From Bromus sterilis (taxonomy: Eukaryota; Streptophyta; Magnoliopsida; Poales; Poaceae): a DNA stretch of 64,000 bases. The stretch's first letter is position 1; every line of letters begins with the position of its first letter. The notes below the pieces were generated by a model that was given only the letters and a program-made list of their open reading frames with translations, did not search any database and was not told where the DNA came from. The translations under genes and the position numbers were made by a program. The stretch lies in the NCBI GenBank assembly GCA_950022295.1, contig OX465595.1, positions 426,616,270 to 426,680,269 on the forward strand, read 5' to 3'. Shown in pieces: positions 47,052-58,700 of this stretch.

Positions 47052-48566
47052 TGATGACCCTCAACTGTAGGGGATCTATTGTAGCATTTTTTATAAGTAA
47101 GAGTGTCTAACCCAACGAGGAGCAGAAGGTATTGATAAGTGAATTTGGTAAAGGAATAACTGCAAGCACTGAAAGATAACTTTTTAGGGGGTTTTGGTAT
47201 AAGAAACGAGAAGATAAAAGCAAGCAAAATAAAAGGTACTAAGGAGTAACAAGTGGCCCAATCATTTTGAGCAAAGGATAAGCCTAGCAACCGAACTTAT
47301 AAAGGCTAAAGCGTTCTTGAGGACACACGGGAGAGTTAATCACGTGCTTTCGCCATATTCCGCATTGGTACTATGTTTTGTGTTGATAAGTTTTGAGTGG
47401 GTGGATCTGTGCTAGTACACCTTCTAGACTAAGATAAGTGCACTCTTATGATTAAACATCTTGCAAGCATCCGCAAATACAAGATAAAAATTAAGGCAAA
47501 AGCCTAACCACAGCAATAAGATCAAGGACTCATTATTCCCTTGTGCAAAAGCGTGCAAACTGGGATTCAGGTTTCTGTCACTCCGGCAACCCACCGTAAG
47601 CATTCTTTATATACAATGTATTACCCTAGGTCCTTAGCAAGGCGAAGTGTTGAGTGTTCGAGTCACACAACACCACTAGGAAAATAACAACACAACTTAA
47701 ATATCAAACAACACATATTACTTCAACATCATATGACTACTAGAAACTAGACTTCTCCCATGTCCTCAAGAACTAAAGTAACTACTCACAAGACATAAAA
47801 GAGATCATGATCAGTGGTGATAAATAGATGATAAACAATCTGGACATAACAATATTTCTCCAACAAAACTCAATAGCATTCACCACAAAGGAGTAACCGA
47901 CACCGTTAGAGTAGAGAGGATAGATAGTACGGATTACAACACAAGTTGTAATTATGAGATGAGATAGGATGAAGATGGAGATGGTGCTGATGTTGGGGAT
48001 GATGTTGATGATGATCTCAATAATGCCCGTTACGATGGTGATGACGACGGCGATGATCTACCCTTCCGGGAGGTGTTCTCCCCGGCGAAATCTGCCCGCC
48101 GAAGATGTCTTTTCTTCTCTGTAGGTTTTCGCCATGGAGCGGCGGCGGAACTCGCAAAACTCCTCTCTTTTTAGGGTTTTGGGGTGACGATGAATATATA
48201 GGCCAGAGGTGGGAACCGGGAGTGGCCCCAGGGGTCCAGGCGGCCTCCCGGCGCGCACCTGGTGGGGGCCGCGCCAGGGGGCGCCTGGGCACCTGGTGGC
48301 CCCCCTCTGGTCCCTTTTCGGCGAAGCTTCATTAATATTCTGGAAAATATCCCTCGTCGATTTTCAGCACGTTTGGAGATATTCTGTTTCAGCAATTCAA
48401 TGTCCACTTTTCTCCACTGAATCCTGCGTCTTCTGTTTCGGCACCGGAAAGTTGCAAACTGTGTAAAACAAGCCAAAACAGCATAAGAATAGCATCATAA
48501 CATGAAATATAGCAATGAATAGTGGTGAATTACGATATAAAATACTGATGAATTTTGGACGTATCA
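47052..48566 (-). mobile_element. Solo LTR of the second gypsy-like family, 1515 bp, in unit A
   Basis: Same family as 24981-26497, reverse orientation. Plus-strand ends are TGATGACCC and GGACGTATCA. Flanks GTGGA (47047-47051) and GTGGC (48567-48571) are a 5-bp duplication with one later change. Unit B is continuous across the equivalent point (CCATCATGGCGTCCAGTGACC), which proves insertion after the duplication. Confidence 0.92.
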
Positions 48567-49054
48567 GTGGCATATAGTGACCTCATATTTTTTTCTACTT
48601 TGCTATGCTACTCTTTGCTTTGTCAACTATCGTGGTTGTCCTTGTTGCCTTCTACCATAAAAGGCATAACACCAAGTTGCTCGCATCTAATAAGTTTTTA
48701 CCGTAAGTGGCAATGGTCAATGTTGACGCTACATCATTGATAGGATTATACCAACTAGAACGATGTCAATAGATATTTTTCTCTAGGTATGTCTCAATCT
48801 AAGCATTATATAAAATCTCTTTGGGAATGCGTTCACTTGCTTATTTGCATGTTTTGAAAAAAGAAAAGAAGAGGAACATAAAGAACGTGGGAATCTTGTA
48901 GAGACCGAGACAGAAACATGACTGTCTCATGTCATCATGTGGTCATTGTTAAATGCAAGGAGGGTGGTGGTGGTGGTGGGGGAGGGGGTTGTTCCTTCGC
49001 AAAGTGTAACGACTAACCGCTATCTTCTAATTACAACATATCTAGAAGAGAATT

Positions 49055-49745
49055 ACAGTTTCATGAGATGTGCTGGAGTGGCCCGTGATGAATCTTTTTT
49101 TATCTTCAATATTCATAAATGTATGGATCATCATTCTCCATAGTTGTCGTGTTGTGAAACACGTGTGTGTGTGTGTGGTTGTGGGGAGGGTGGGGAGGGA
49201 CCATAGGCCATGAGTCGCAAGGTGTAACTCCACAATTTTCTCTTTGAAACTTCAAACACAATCCAAAGAGATTCAGTGCCGCGTGAGATGCGCGTATAGA
49301 AGGGTCTGATGAACATTTTTCTATCTTCAACCTTACATCGTGAAACACACAAAGGGGTTCTAGGCCATCAATTGCATGGTGTAATCTCCTAACTAATTTT
49401 TTTTAAAGTTAAAACATAATCCAAGGAGATTCGATATTTCAAAAGATGCACGTGGAGTGGGCCCGTGTGAGCCTTATTCGATCTTCACCGATGATGTGAT
49501 CTTTGATATTCATGGTTGTCGTACCGTGAAAATACATAAATGGTTCCAAGTCATCGGTCTAGAGGTGCAACCTCCCAATTAAAAGTTTTCAAAATCTCGA
49601 ATCTAAAGAGGATCCATGCTCCAGGAGACTTATGCGTGTGGAGAAGCCCAGAGCATGAGGAGGGTATCTGTTCATCCGCAAGGTGCACCCCTCTAATTAA
49701 AACTTTCCAAAAAACTGAGCATGGTTCCAAGAGAGAAAAAAACAT
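49055..49745 (+). repeat. Four degenerate internal repeats (~150-210 bp) in unit A
   Basis: Starts at about 49055, 49272, 49430 and 49610. The shared order is AGATTC..TTTCA..GAGATG, GTGGAGTGG, TTTTTCGATCTTC, CGTGAAACAC, GGTTC.AG.CCATC, GCAAGGTGTAA and AATTAAAACTTTC. Copy 4 is shorter. The plus strand holds G-rich GGGGAGGGTGGGGAGGG at 49183-49199. Confidence 0.7.
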
Positions 49746-50194
49746 TGGAAATATCGAATACATTCCTATGAAATAATAATAAAAAAACTTGTGTGGCCAC
49801 AAAAAATAAACAAACCTTCCCCACGAACAAAATAAAAACACAAGATAATAAAATAAACAAACATAGGGGAGAAGCTGTCTTTTTGGGACAACGACTCCAA
49901 TGTGGTGGAAATTTAGAGACCGCTTTGTCATCTACATTTAGGCTCTACTGGTAATCAAATCCACCACCCATTCATTGGCTCCGGTCAATTCACACGCACT
50001 CGTGGGACTGGGTCGAATTCCTTCCCATTATTTTATCCACGCAACGAGCAATGATCTCCTTCATGTGTTTGTTGCTTTGAGAATTGCAAGTTAGATGGAA
50101 ATTCATCCCCTTGACGAACAAGAGAAGAGTCTGTTGCTAGTATCACCATATTTATTGACTGAATTCCTCCTCACCCCCTTCCTACCATTCTGGC

Positions 50195-52465
50195 GTTGAG
50201 AATGATGAAGCCTTCATAGACACCTCATACTTGACGGGCACACCATATCACTCATGCCAACTCTACGACTTGAACCCAGATGAACAAGTTCTATCACAAG
50301 AATCATTTTAACCGATATCTTGTTTTTATTGGTTATCATCAATTTTCTACTCCAATGACTATTATACAACAAATTATAGTTTTTTAGCACAAAGAGGTTC
50401 ATCAACCACAACATGATCCTAAGAATGCCCATTTTTCTTAACTCATTCCTACAAAAGTCTATCGTGTTTATGGTGCATCACCCCTTATCAACGACAACAA
50501 TCTACATGATGCCACAGTGGGTTCACTCATAACTTAAAATGGAGCCTAGATCCTAGGATGACAACATATCAACAATCTACTGTTGTGATGTGAAGACGAG
50601 GAAGAAGGTGCAATGGGCTTAGAGATGGAAAGTGGAGAATAAGAGCGTCGTGCCAACAAAGCGGAGCAATGATGGGGAGAGAGAGGGGGGAGGGAGAGAT
50701 GGTGATAGAGAGAGAGATGATTTTAACACCAAAAAATACAATAGTATTAAAAATAATTTAGGGGAACAAGAGGATGACCTCTTCTATGTAATGAAAACAA
50801 TAGACATCTCGCTACACAAACATTTGGGATGCTCCACGTGTCGAGCACACCATGTATTCTCTTTCGTCTTTCTCAATCTTTGCTATCACACCTCGTCCTA
50901 TCAGTTGCTTCTTTTTGTTCCTCCAATCCCACGCCATCATGGCGTCCAGTGACCCAATTCCCACTACTTTTCCACATCACTCTTTCCTTTGTCAACTGCC
51001 ATGGTTGTTCCTGTTGCCTCTGGCCACGAAATACATAACTAGCTCTCATCTATGAAGTTCTCGTCGTAAGTGGAAATGGTCAATGCTGGTGCTACATCAT
51101 TGATGGGATTATACCACTATCACGACGTCAATTGGATTTTTCTCTAGGTGTGCCTCAGTCAAAGCATGACACCTTACCTCTTCGGGAATGCCTTCACTCG
51201 CTTCCTTGTATGTTTTTCAAAAGAGGAGATGAGGAACTTAAAGAACGGGGATGTCTTGTAGAGACTGAGAGAGAAACATGATTGCCTTGAGTCATCGTGT
51301 GTCCCATGCTAAAAGTGTACGAGGGGGGAGGGTGTTCCTCGATAAGGTGTAACGACTAACTGCAATCTTCCAACACAAGTAACATATCTGGAATAGAATT
51401 AGTATTTCATGAGATGGCGTGGAGTGGGGCCCAACAAATATTTTTTGATCTCCAATCTTCGTGGATGCCTTGATCTTCATTATCCACAGTTGTCGTGTTG
51501 TGATACACGTGTGCGGGGGTTGGTGGTGGTGGTGGAGGGGGCGTCATGTCGTACGCCATCAGTCGCAAGGTGTAACCCCTCAATTGTTTTTTTATAACTT
51601 CAAACCTAAAGAGATTCCGTGTCATGTGAGATGCGTGTGGAGTGGAGCCCGATGAACCTTTTTCAATCTTTGTCCTTCATGACCGATACATCGTGAAACA
51701 CGCCAAGGGGTTCTATACCATTGATTCAAAAGTGTAACCCCCCTAATTAGAACTTTCTGAGATTCCAAACATAACTTACAAGAGAGTCGGTATTTCACGA
51801 GATACGCGTGGAATGGGGCCCTGCGAACCTTTTTCGATCTTCGTAGATGATGAGATATTCGATATCCATGTTTATCGCGCGCCATGAAACGCGCGGATGG
51901 TTCCAGGTCATCGACCGCAATGTCTAACCCGCCAATTAAAATTTTCTAAATTCTCAAGCATGCTAATCTAAGAAGGGAGAAAAGAAACACCATAAATATC
52001 AAACACATTCCTCAATTTTTTTTTGCGTGGCTGTAATAAAAATATAAAACAAACCTCCCCCACAATAAAATAGACCTATCCTCAACAAAAAAAAAACTCC
52101 AATAAAATAGACCTTAGGGAGAACACGTCTTCCTGGGACAACGACTCCAGTGTAATCTACCACTACTACTAGGCGCTACTGGTAATCAAATCCAGCACCG
52201 GTTCATTGGCTCCGGTCGATTCACACGCACTGGCCGGGCCGTGTCCAATTCTTTCTTTTATCCGGGCAGAGCAATTATCCTCGCTCATGTGTTTGTTGCT
52301 TTGCAAATTGCAAGTTGGATGCCATTCATCCCCTTCCGCCGTGGGCTCCGCTGCCGCTAAGGACGAACAAGAAAGAGAAGAAGAGGCTGCCTCTGCCTGC
52401 CTCTTGCTGCCTGCCAGTGCCACCATCTTTATCGGCTGGATTCCTCCACCTCCTCTCCCCTTCCT
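50195..52465 (+). repeat. Unit B: gene-proximal copy of the duplicated segment
   Basis: About 2.27 kb, colinear with unit A but uninterrupted. It continues past the duplication end into the CaaX-gene leader. It therefore contains the working promoter of that gene, and unit A lies immediately upstream in direct orientation. A clear TATA box was not identified; CTTTTATCCGGG near 52254 is a weak candidate. Confidence 0.8.
51388..51965 (+). repeat. Three degenerate internal repeats in unit B
   Basis: Copies start at about 51388, 51610 and 51780, corresponding to the first three repeats of unit A. They share TATTTCA.GAGAT, GTGGAGTGGGGCCC, TTTTTCGATCTTCGT, CATGAAACGCG/CGTGAAACACG, GGTTC and CAATTAAAA.TTTCT. 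The fourth copy of unit A is missing here. The roughly 170-bp repeats therefore predate the large duplication and have since changed in number. Confidence 0.7.
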
Positions 52466-52846
52466 TCGGGCTTCTCCCACAGCTCCCCACCTCCTCTCTC
52501 TCTCCCCCCGCCTCCTCCTCTGGTCCCCGCTCCCGGGGAGCAGCCCTTTTAGTGCAAGATTCAATCTGCTCCTGCCCTCCCTCCCTGCCGCCGCTGCCCT
52601 GCGTTTCTTGCCGCACCCACACACGCACAGATTCGCCTCGCGCCGCCCCCTTTCTTCTCGCAGAGCGCGGTTCTTGATCCGGTTCTGCTGTGCTGCTGTT
52701 CTACGAGGCAAAGATTGCTGCTTGCGGGAGGACGGTTGCATTCCGGCGGCGGCGGCCTCGAGCTCGATCTGCTCCGGGCGCGAGATTTGATCGGCGTGGC
52801 GCGCTCCTGGAGCCCGGGGTCCCGATTCGGCCGCGCTTCCGGTAGT

Positions 52847-52871
52847 GTGCTGCTGCTGCTGCTGCTGCTGC
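52847..52871. repeat. (CTG)n microsatellite in the 5' UTR of the CaaX gene
   Basis: About eight TGC/CTG triplets, ending roughly 20 bp before the start codon. The run is in frame with the gene, but no ATG precedes it, so it is leader rather than coding sequence. Confidence 0.85.
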
Positions 52872-52889
52872 CCCAATTCCCCCATTTTG

Positions 52890-54578
52890 ATGAGGCTCTC
52901 GCACTGTGAGAGCTACTGCGCCGCCCCCCTCTGCTACATCCCCTGCCTCCCCAAATCCAAAGATGCAGCAGCAGGCCCCGCCGCCGACGCCGTCTCCGCG
53001 GCTCCCTTCCCTGCCGCCGCTGCCGTCGAGCACAAGCCGCCTCTGGTCCAGAAGTTTGAGGCTGTGGCGGCGCCGGCGGCGGTGGAGGCCGAGAAGGACG
53101 ACGAGGACCACAAGGAGCAGCACGAGGACGGCGAGAAGTCCGTGCCCGCGGCGCCGCCACCCAAGAGCAACCTCAAGAAGCCCAATTGCGGCGGCGACGA
53201 TGCCGTGTGCGCCCCCAAAGGCAATGTGAAGTGGCTTGATTTGCTGGGGAAGGATCTCACCGAGGTCAAGGAGTTCGAGCCAAGGTATACATACATAACA
53301 CACCACCATCTTCCTCTCTAGCTCCATGAACTTTGCATTGCCTTGCTGCTGCTGCTGCTGCCAGATTCAGGGATGGAAGAATTATTGTCCTGTGACGTGT
53401 ATGCTATGCCCACCATTGCAATTAACTAGGCAGCGAATGTTTTGCATGGTCCGATTTTAGTAATCCAAGTTTCACACCAAGACCCAATCCCCCCGGATAT
53501 TAAATCATAGCGCGCGTTGTGGGAGCGTTGACATGGGTGAATGAAACCGTTCCCCGGTGCCAGATGTTCATCTGTCTTAATCTATCTGAATGATGCCTCA
53601 CATTGTTTTGTTCTTCCTAGAAATCTGCTTCTTGATGCAGGGAGGGGACAAGTCACCCAGTATTGTACTGCAACTTGAATAACTCAAATCTTAATATTTA
53701 CTTCGGACGGACACGTATAGATAGGTCTTACCGCCCCGGCAGTCCGAGAGACATCGTTCTGGTGAACCATTTCTATATGCTTGGTTTCGGCTGGGGAGTA
53801 AATTTAATCAATGTTTCGTTCGTAGATGACAAGATCAACTTTATACATGTGTTGAACTTGATATTTAAATCAGTTTTGTTTATTCCGAAAATTTAGCTTT
53901 GACTTCTGAAAAATGTTATCAGCTAGTTATGTAGATTTTCCTTGCATCAGTAATCTTCTAGATTCTAAAGGCCACCATCTAAACTTTAACAAAGTGGTCT
54001 GAGGGCATGCTTTCAAACCTGTGTATAATAGCATAAATCATATGGTCAATAATTCTGTTTTAAGAAGGTTGAGATGACTGCAGGTCTCTGCATGAACATG
54101 GTATTTAGCCTTGTCACAGTCTCATAGACTCCTTGTCGATAGTGTTGTACCAACCGAACTGATCATCACTACTTCTCAACAAGAATGATTGCCTCGTTAT
54201 TTCGCTATCACCTTTGATGAGTGTCAACTTTTGTCACAGTTTGATTCTGAAGAAAAAAACGATTCATGGAACTATATCATATGATGATCCACAGTTGAGT
54301 GCCATGTTCCTATTTCACCAGTCTTATCTAGAAGCAAGCAATAAAACAACTAGCAAACCTCTTTTGTGCTCCTTTATCGCGATAGACCTTAGCGTGTACG
54401 GAAATGAGCTCTTGAGCCACTTGACCTTGTAGAGATATTATGTCATCTCATGGCTGGCTGGTCGTTTGACTTGCTCGACTGCTTAAAACTCACGCTGTCT
54501 CCCTTGTATGATTTCAGCGAATCCGGAGACTCGATGGACGACGAAGGCATCTCGACGTGCGTCTGCATCATCCAATGA
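52890..54578 (+). CDS. Small Cys-rich plant protein with C-terminal CaaX box (CIIQ), function unknown
   Basis: Exons 52890-53284 and 54518-54578. The 1233-bp GT-AG intron splits a Ser codon, giving 151 residues. The N-terminus has four spaced Cys (MRLSHCESYCAAPLCYIPC; positions 6, 10, 15, 19). Next comes an Ala-rich, then acidic and Lys-rich, disordered-looking middle. A compact block VKWLDLLGKDLTEVKEFEPS and an acidic GDSMDDEG precede STCVCIIQ. The last four residues form a CaaX box with Gln in the X position, which favours farnesylation; Cys146 beside it could be palmitoylated. This predicts membrane attachment, possibly at both ends. There is no signal peptide or transmembrane segment. The ATG at 52890 is the first in frame after the CTG run. 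The splice junction is supported by a good acceptor (TGATTTCAG) and by the acidic-CaaX ending it creates. I do not recognise a named family; the gene looks intact. Confidence 0.78.
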
Positions 54579-54884
54579 AACCAAGAAGGAAGATGGCAAC
54601 CTTCCCAGAGGCTCATGTAAATTTCTGTGAAAAATTAAGGGGCGCCCAGCATTTGTTGACTGTACCGGTTTCATCGGTACATTCCCGCCATAGCTGCTTA
54701 GTAGATGTAGTAGAGAGGGGTTTTTTCCGCCGTTTTATCAGTCTCAGATGATCTGTTTGTGTGTGTGCTTGGGTGGGTCGTTGTGGGTGGAGCTTTGTCT
54801 GCTGGAGTCGATACCTTTGACGCTTGTCTCTCGCGGGTGGTGTAGTTCAGAGTTCAGAGTATTGCTTCTGTAAAGTTCCCATAC

Positions 54885-54986
54885 AAAGATATTCATCAGA
54901 AGACATAGGATGATGATGTGCTGTTAACTTGGAAAAAGATATTCATCAGAAGACATAGGGGATGATGATGTGCTGTTTACTTGGAA
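54885..54986. repeat. Tandem duplication, two ~50-bp units
   Basis: Units 54885-54934 and 54935-54986 share AAAGATATTCATCAGAAGAC, ATGATGATGTGCTGTT and ACTTGG, with a 2-bp indel. They lie just beyond the CaaX gene's likely 3' UTR. Confidence 0.9.
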
Positions 54987-55344
54987 GAAGAAAACAAAGG
55001 AGCACATGCTTATGTGTTTGGAACATGGGAGGTGGTGACCTTTTCCACATGGGTGTGCCCACTGCCCCACTCCCTCTGAGCACAAATACATAAATCATAA
55101 GGAATTGCTAAAGAAATTTGGAGGGTAAGTTTGGTTTGGCTATGGCCAAAAGAAAAAAAATATGTCCTTGTTTGGATGGTTGGCAAAATTTTGGCATGTG
55201 ATGCCAACTTGCTTGCTCCCTCTAGTTCAACTTTCCTAGCCAACACTGGCCAGAGTTCAGGCGAGCCGAATATTTGGTAGGGCGAACTTGGGCTCAAAGC
55301 AAAAGTACCCACGCCCACTCACGCCACGTTAACTCTCAGACATA

Positions 55345-55426
55345 CTCCTTCCACTCCATATAAGTTGTCGCTGATTTAGCATAAAGTTATACTAAATCAA
55401 TGATAATTAATATAGAACGGACGGAA
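55345..55426. mobile_element. Degenerate Stowaway-like MITE
   Basis: Arms CTCCTTCCACTCCATATAAG and TTAATATAGAACGGACGGAA are imperfect inverted repeats, with the central block GCTGATTTAG..CTAAATCAAT. TA borders are present. It lies about 320 bp beyond the QTRT2 stop codon, in the spacer shared by the convergent CaaX gene. Confidence 0.7.
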
Positions 55427-55748
55427 TATATCGCTAAAGAGCACAGCATATTACAGCGAGGAGAAGAACGATCAGGCAACAGACATCCGAAATAACCACA
55501 AATGCTTTCAAGCCAAAGTAATCCTGCGACTGATCAAGTATGCAAACAGTGAAGCAACCGTGAAAACCCCGGATTTGGTGGGGCATCCACTCAACCCTAT
55601 CAGGTTCCTCCCACAGGCGAACCTTACAACAAACTGTCTTTTAGGTTCTCCCACATTGCCACAAGTCCCCTCCCTCGAAAAACTTCCTGACTACGCCACA
55701 CGTGGAGAGTTTTTATCGCCATTGGACAGATCATTGTACGAACACGAT

Positions 55749-58700
55749 CTACATCGCAGCAGCAGCAATCTGGGAGCGCCTGTTTTCAACAAACTGCTTC
55801 CAGAAGGTATCAAATTCTCCAGCCTTGACTGCCTCCCGTATCGACCGGAAGAACCGGAGATAATGATGGGTGTTATGTCTGTAAAATTGGTAAAGAAAAC
55901 AACATATGTCATTTGCTAGGAATGTGTTGTTGCTCTATGGAAATGCATGACAGGGTTTCGACTCAGCTTACATCTCCAACAGAATCTGAGCCAACATCTC
56001 GTGGACATTGAGAAGATGATTGAGGTAAGCACGTGTGTGATTCTGGCATGTGAAGCAGCTACAGCCATCAACTATTCGTGATGTGTCTTTCCTGAAGGAA
56101 TATATACCCAAATGTCTGAGTCACTTTAAAAGGATCAACATATGATATATTCAGATGAAAAGTTTCTTCAGCATCTCTAAAGAATTGGGAATTCTAACTG
56201 GGATTAATGCCCCTGCTTTTTCTCACTTCAGGGCACATCAATAATTAGTCACATACTTCATTGCATTTTGTAAAGAAGATACTGCAAAAACCATAGACAT
56301 TTCTATTTACATGTGTGGGGGAAACCGGTGGTTTTCTCACCCTTGTTTGAGCTTCCACTCTTCAAGTGAAATTCAACTAACTTGGAAAATTAACAAGGTC
56401 TCAACACTTGATAGCAAAAGTGCATTTGAAATATTTTTTCTGGAAGAAAAAGGAACTTGTAACACAGCCTTACTATGCAGGTAATACACATCTGCAGAGT
56501 TCATATCCAAACTCCACAACAATAGCAGTTTAAAGTTGTGGTCAGGAGAAATTTATGTCCCAACATATGCCTAGATTATTTGCTTCTCAATATTTAAATT
56601 TTTTTCAGTACTGCACACACATACAAGTAAATTCACATATATCTTTTGGAAGTCATTAGTCAACATCCATGAACAAAATCTCAAAACAGAAGTTCAATAA
56701 ACAAGTGAGGATGTACAAAACATAATTAAATGACCTTAACATGCTATTGTATTTCAGTATAACAGGTACCTACCGATATGTTGTTGCACGCAGGTTAATC
56801 TTTGCAGAATCTCCAGAATTACTGTCGAATACACCATTCTGCATCTCTCTTTCAACCATGTCAACGGGGAAGATCAGTGCAAAACCACCCATCGTAAGTT
56901 GGTAAATGTACCTGCCATTTCAGAAGTATGAAAACAGAACCATTTGATGAACAATGGAACTACAAATGCTATAGGAAATGAATTTACATACGCGGAGTCG
57001 AAAAGGTCGATGCCAGAAGCTACACCCTCCAAGACCTCCTCTGGAAGACATAGAAAGTACTGAAACTGTCAAACTTGTTACATACAAAAACAAAACTCAG
57101 AAAGGGCTAGGAGAAGCTGAACATATTGGAAAACAAACATGAGTCAATCTACTAAAAAATGATACCCATTACTTATTAACATGCTGTGCATAATACAACT
57201 AACGCTAAAAAGATGGATTATACATTAGGGTAACTTTAGCAGCTCTAGTCTCTAGCTTATCAATTGTGATGATGTCATAATAAGATTAAATGTAATAACT
57301 CACTATGAGTGTGACCAAAAAGAAAAGCAAGACTTTCAGACATGACCCAGTTGAGCAGAAAAGACAATAGAAAACTAATGGTCTCTAGATTGGAGCCATA
57401 GGAATAAACTTAAATAAATTAACAATCACAAGCGGACTGAGAAAAGAAAAGAGATGCATCACAGGCACCTGGAAGACCAAGCCTAGAGACAATCCGAGGT
57501 TTCTCCAATGGCAAACAATCCTGAAACAGAAACCAAATGGCTACAACCATATGAACACAAGAGAGTTCTCAATAAATCTAAAGAATACTTCTGGAAGCAT
57601 GATAAACAGCTTCAGCTTGTAAGCAGAACCAAAGGCTAGACCAAATTCTTGCTTGAAATCTTCCTGATGCTATAACATTATAACACAATGCAGGTTGATA
57701 TAACTATCCCCACATGATAGTAACCATTCAATGCTACCTTAAAAAAGTCAGAACTCATAAAATAGCCTGATGCTCTAACATGCAATGTCAAAAGGTTGTC
57801 AGACTTATTTTCAGAAAGGTCCATCCAAGAATGTTTAGCATAACATGTTATACTAGAAACCAACCAAGCAACTTATGTTGAAAGATTTGAAATGCATCAT
57901 TAGTTATTAAATATGCTTGTCTTCACTTTTGCAGGTTTTTATTTGAAACATTTTTTTAACAAGTGGAACTAATTTTACACTTCAGGAATTAGCAAATGCA
58001 GAAGAGGTAAGAGGGCAGCAACTTTGCACAAAGATCATCTACAGTTGATGCCCTTTAATGACTTTCAAAATTACAATTCAGCAAGCAAGCTATTACATAA
58101 GGGCATTATGTCATCATCCTTGCAGTAACAATTTATCAATAAAGAGCATGGTTCTCACTGTTACTGCATTGAGTAAACTGCAACGTTCTTCAACACTCTC
58201 TCCAAGACCAAACCCTCCAATCCAAAAGCCTGAATCCAACGTTGCCACAAAGAATCAGTAGAAGCATCATGCATTAGTCTCTTCAAAGTAAATAAGCATC
58301 AACCCATTTTTTGAATTAAGAAAGAACAAAATGTTTCCTCGCAAAAAAAAAGAACAAAATGAGCAAAATTTAGGTTCCATCCTCATCCAAGGGAATGAGT
58401 AAATAAGCAGTAAAGCACTGAAGGTTAGCAGTACGGATTGATAAAGGAAAATAACCTGATACATTCCTCTTTGATACTTCAGTGGCACACACTTTTCGTT
58501 GTTCTATACTAGATCCCCCAACAACTACACCTAAAGTGTTTCTCCCAGCAGCCTGAAATCGTGAGGAACACAAAACAAAACAAATAAATAAAAGCTGTAT
58601 ATAATACCAAGAGAAATGTTTCCATCAATACATAGGAAAAAATAACACATGGGTCCTAAAGCGGTATTAAAAGAAGAAAAGCACATCTTATTTCGCATTT

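Larger units (their letters stand above)
46308..50183 (+). repeat. Unit A: upstream copy of a duplicated promoter-region segment
   Basis: Colinear with unit B (50195-52465) over nearly its whole length. Matching landmarks: GATGAAG..TCATAGACA.CTC at the start, GGGTTCACTCAT, a GA-rich tract and GATGATTTTAACA, then CTCTTCTATGTAATGA. Further on are GTGGCAATGGTCAATG, GTCGTGTTGTGA.ACACGTGTG, and at the end GGTAATCAAATCCA and TTCACACGCACT. Without the inserted solo LTR it is about 2.36 kb. Many substitutions and small indels indicate an old duplication. It ends before the 5' UTR, so it carries no copy of the gene. Confidence 0.85.

Noticed and set aside
52845..52890. N-terminal extension of the CaaX protein starting with a run of eight Cys
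   Set aside because: The frame opens with GTG, not ATG, and the run is the (CTG)n microsatellite. The first in-frame ATG is at 52890.
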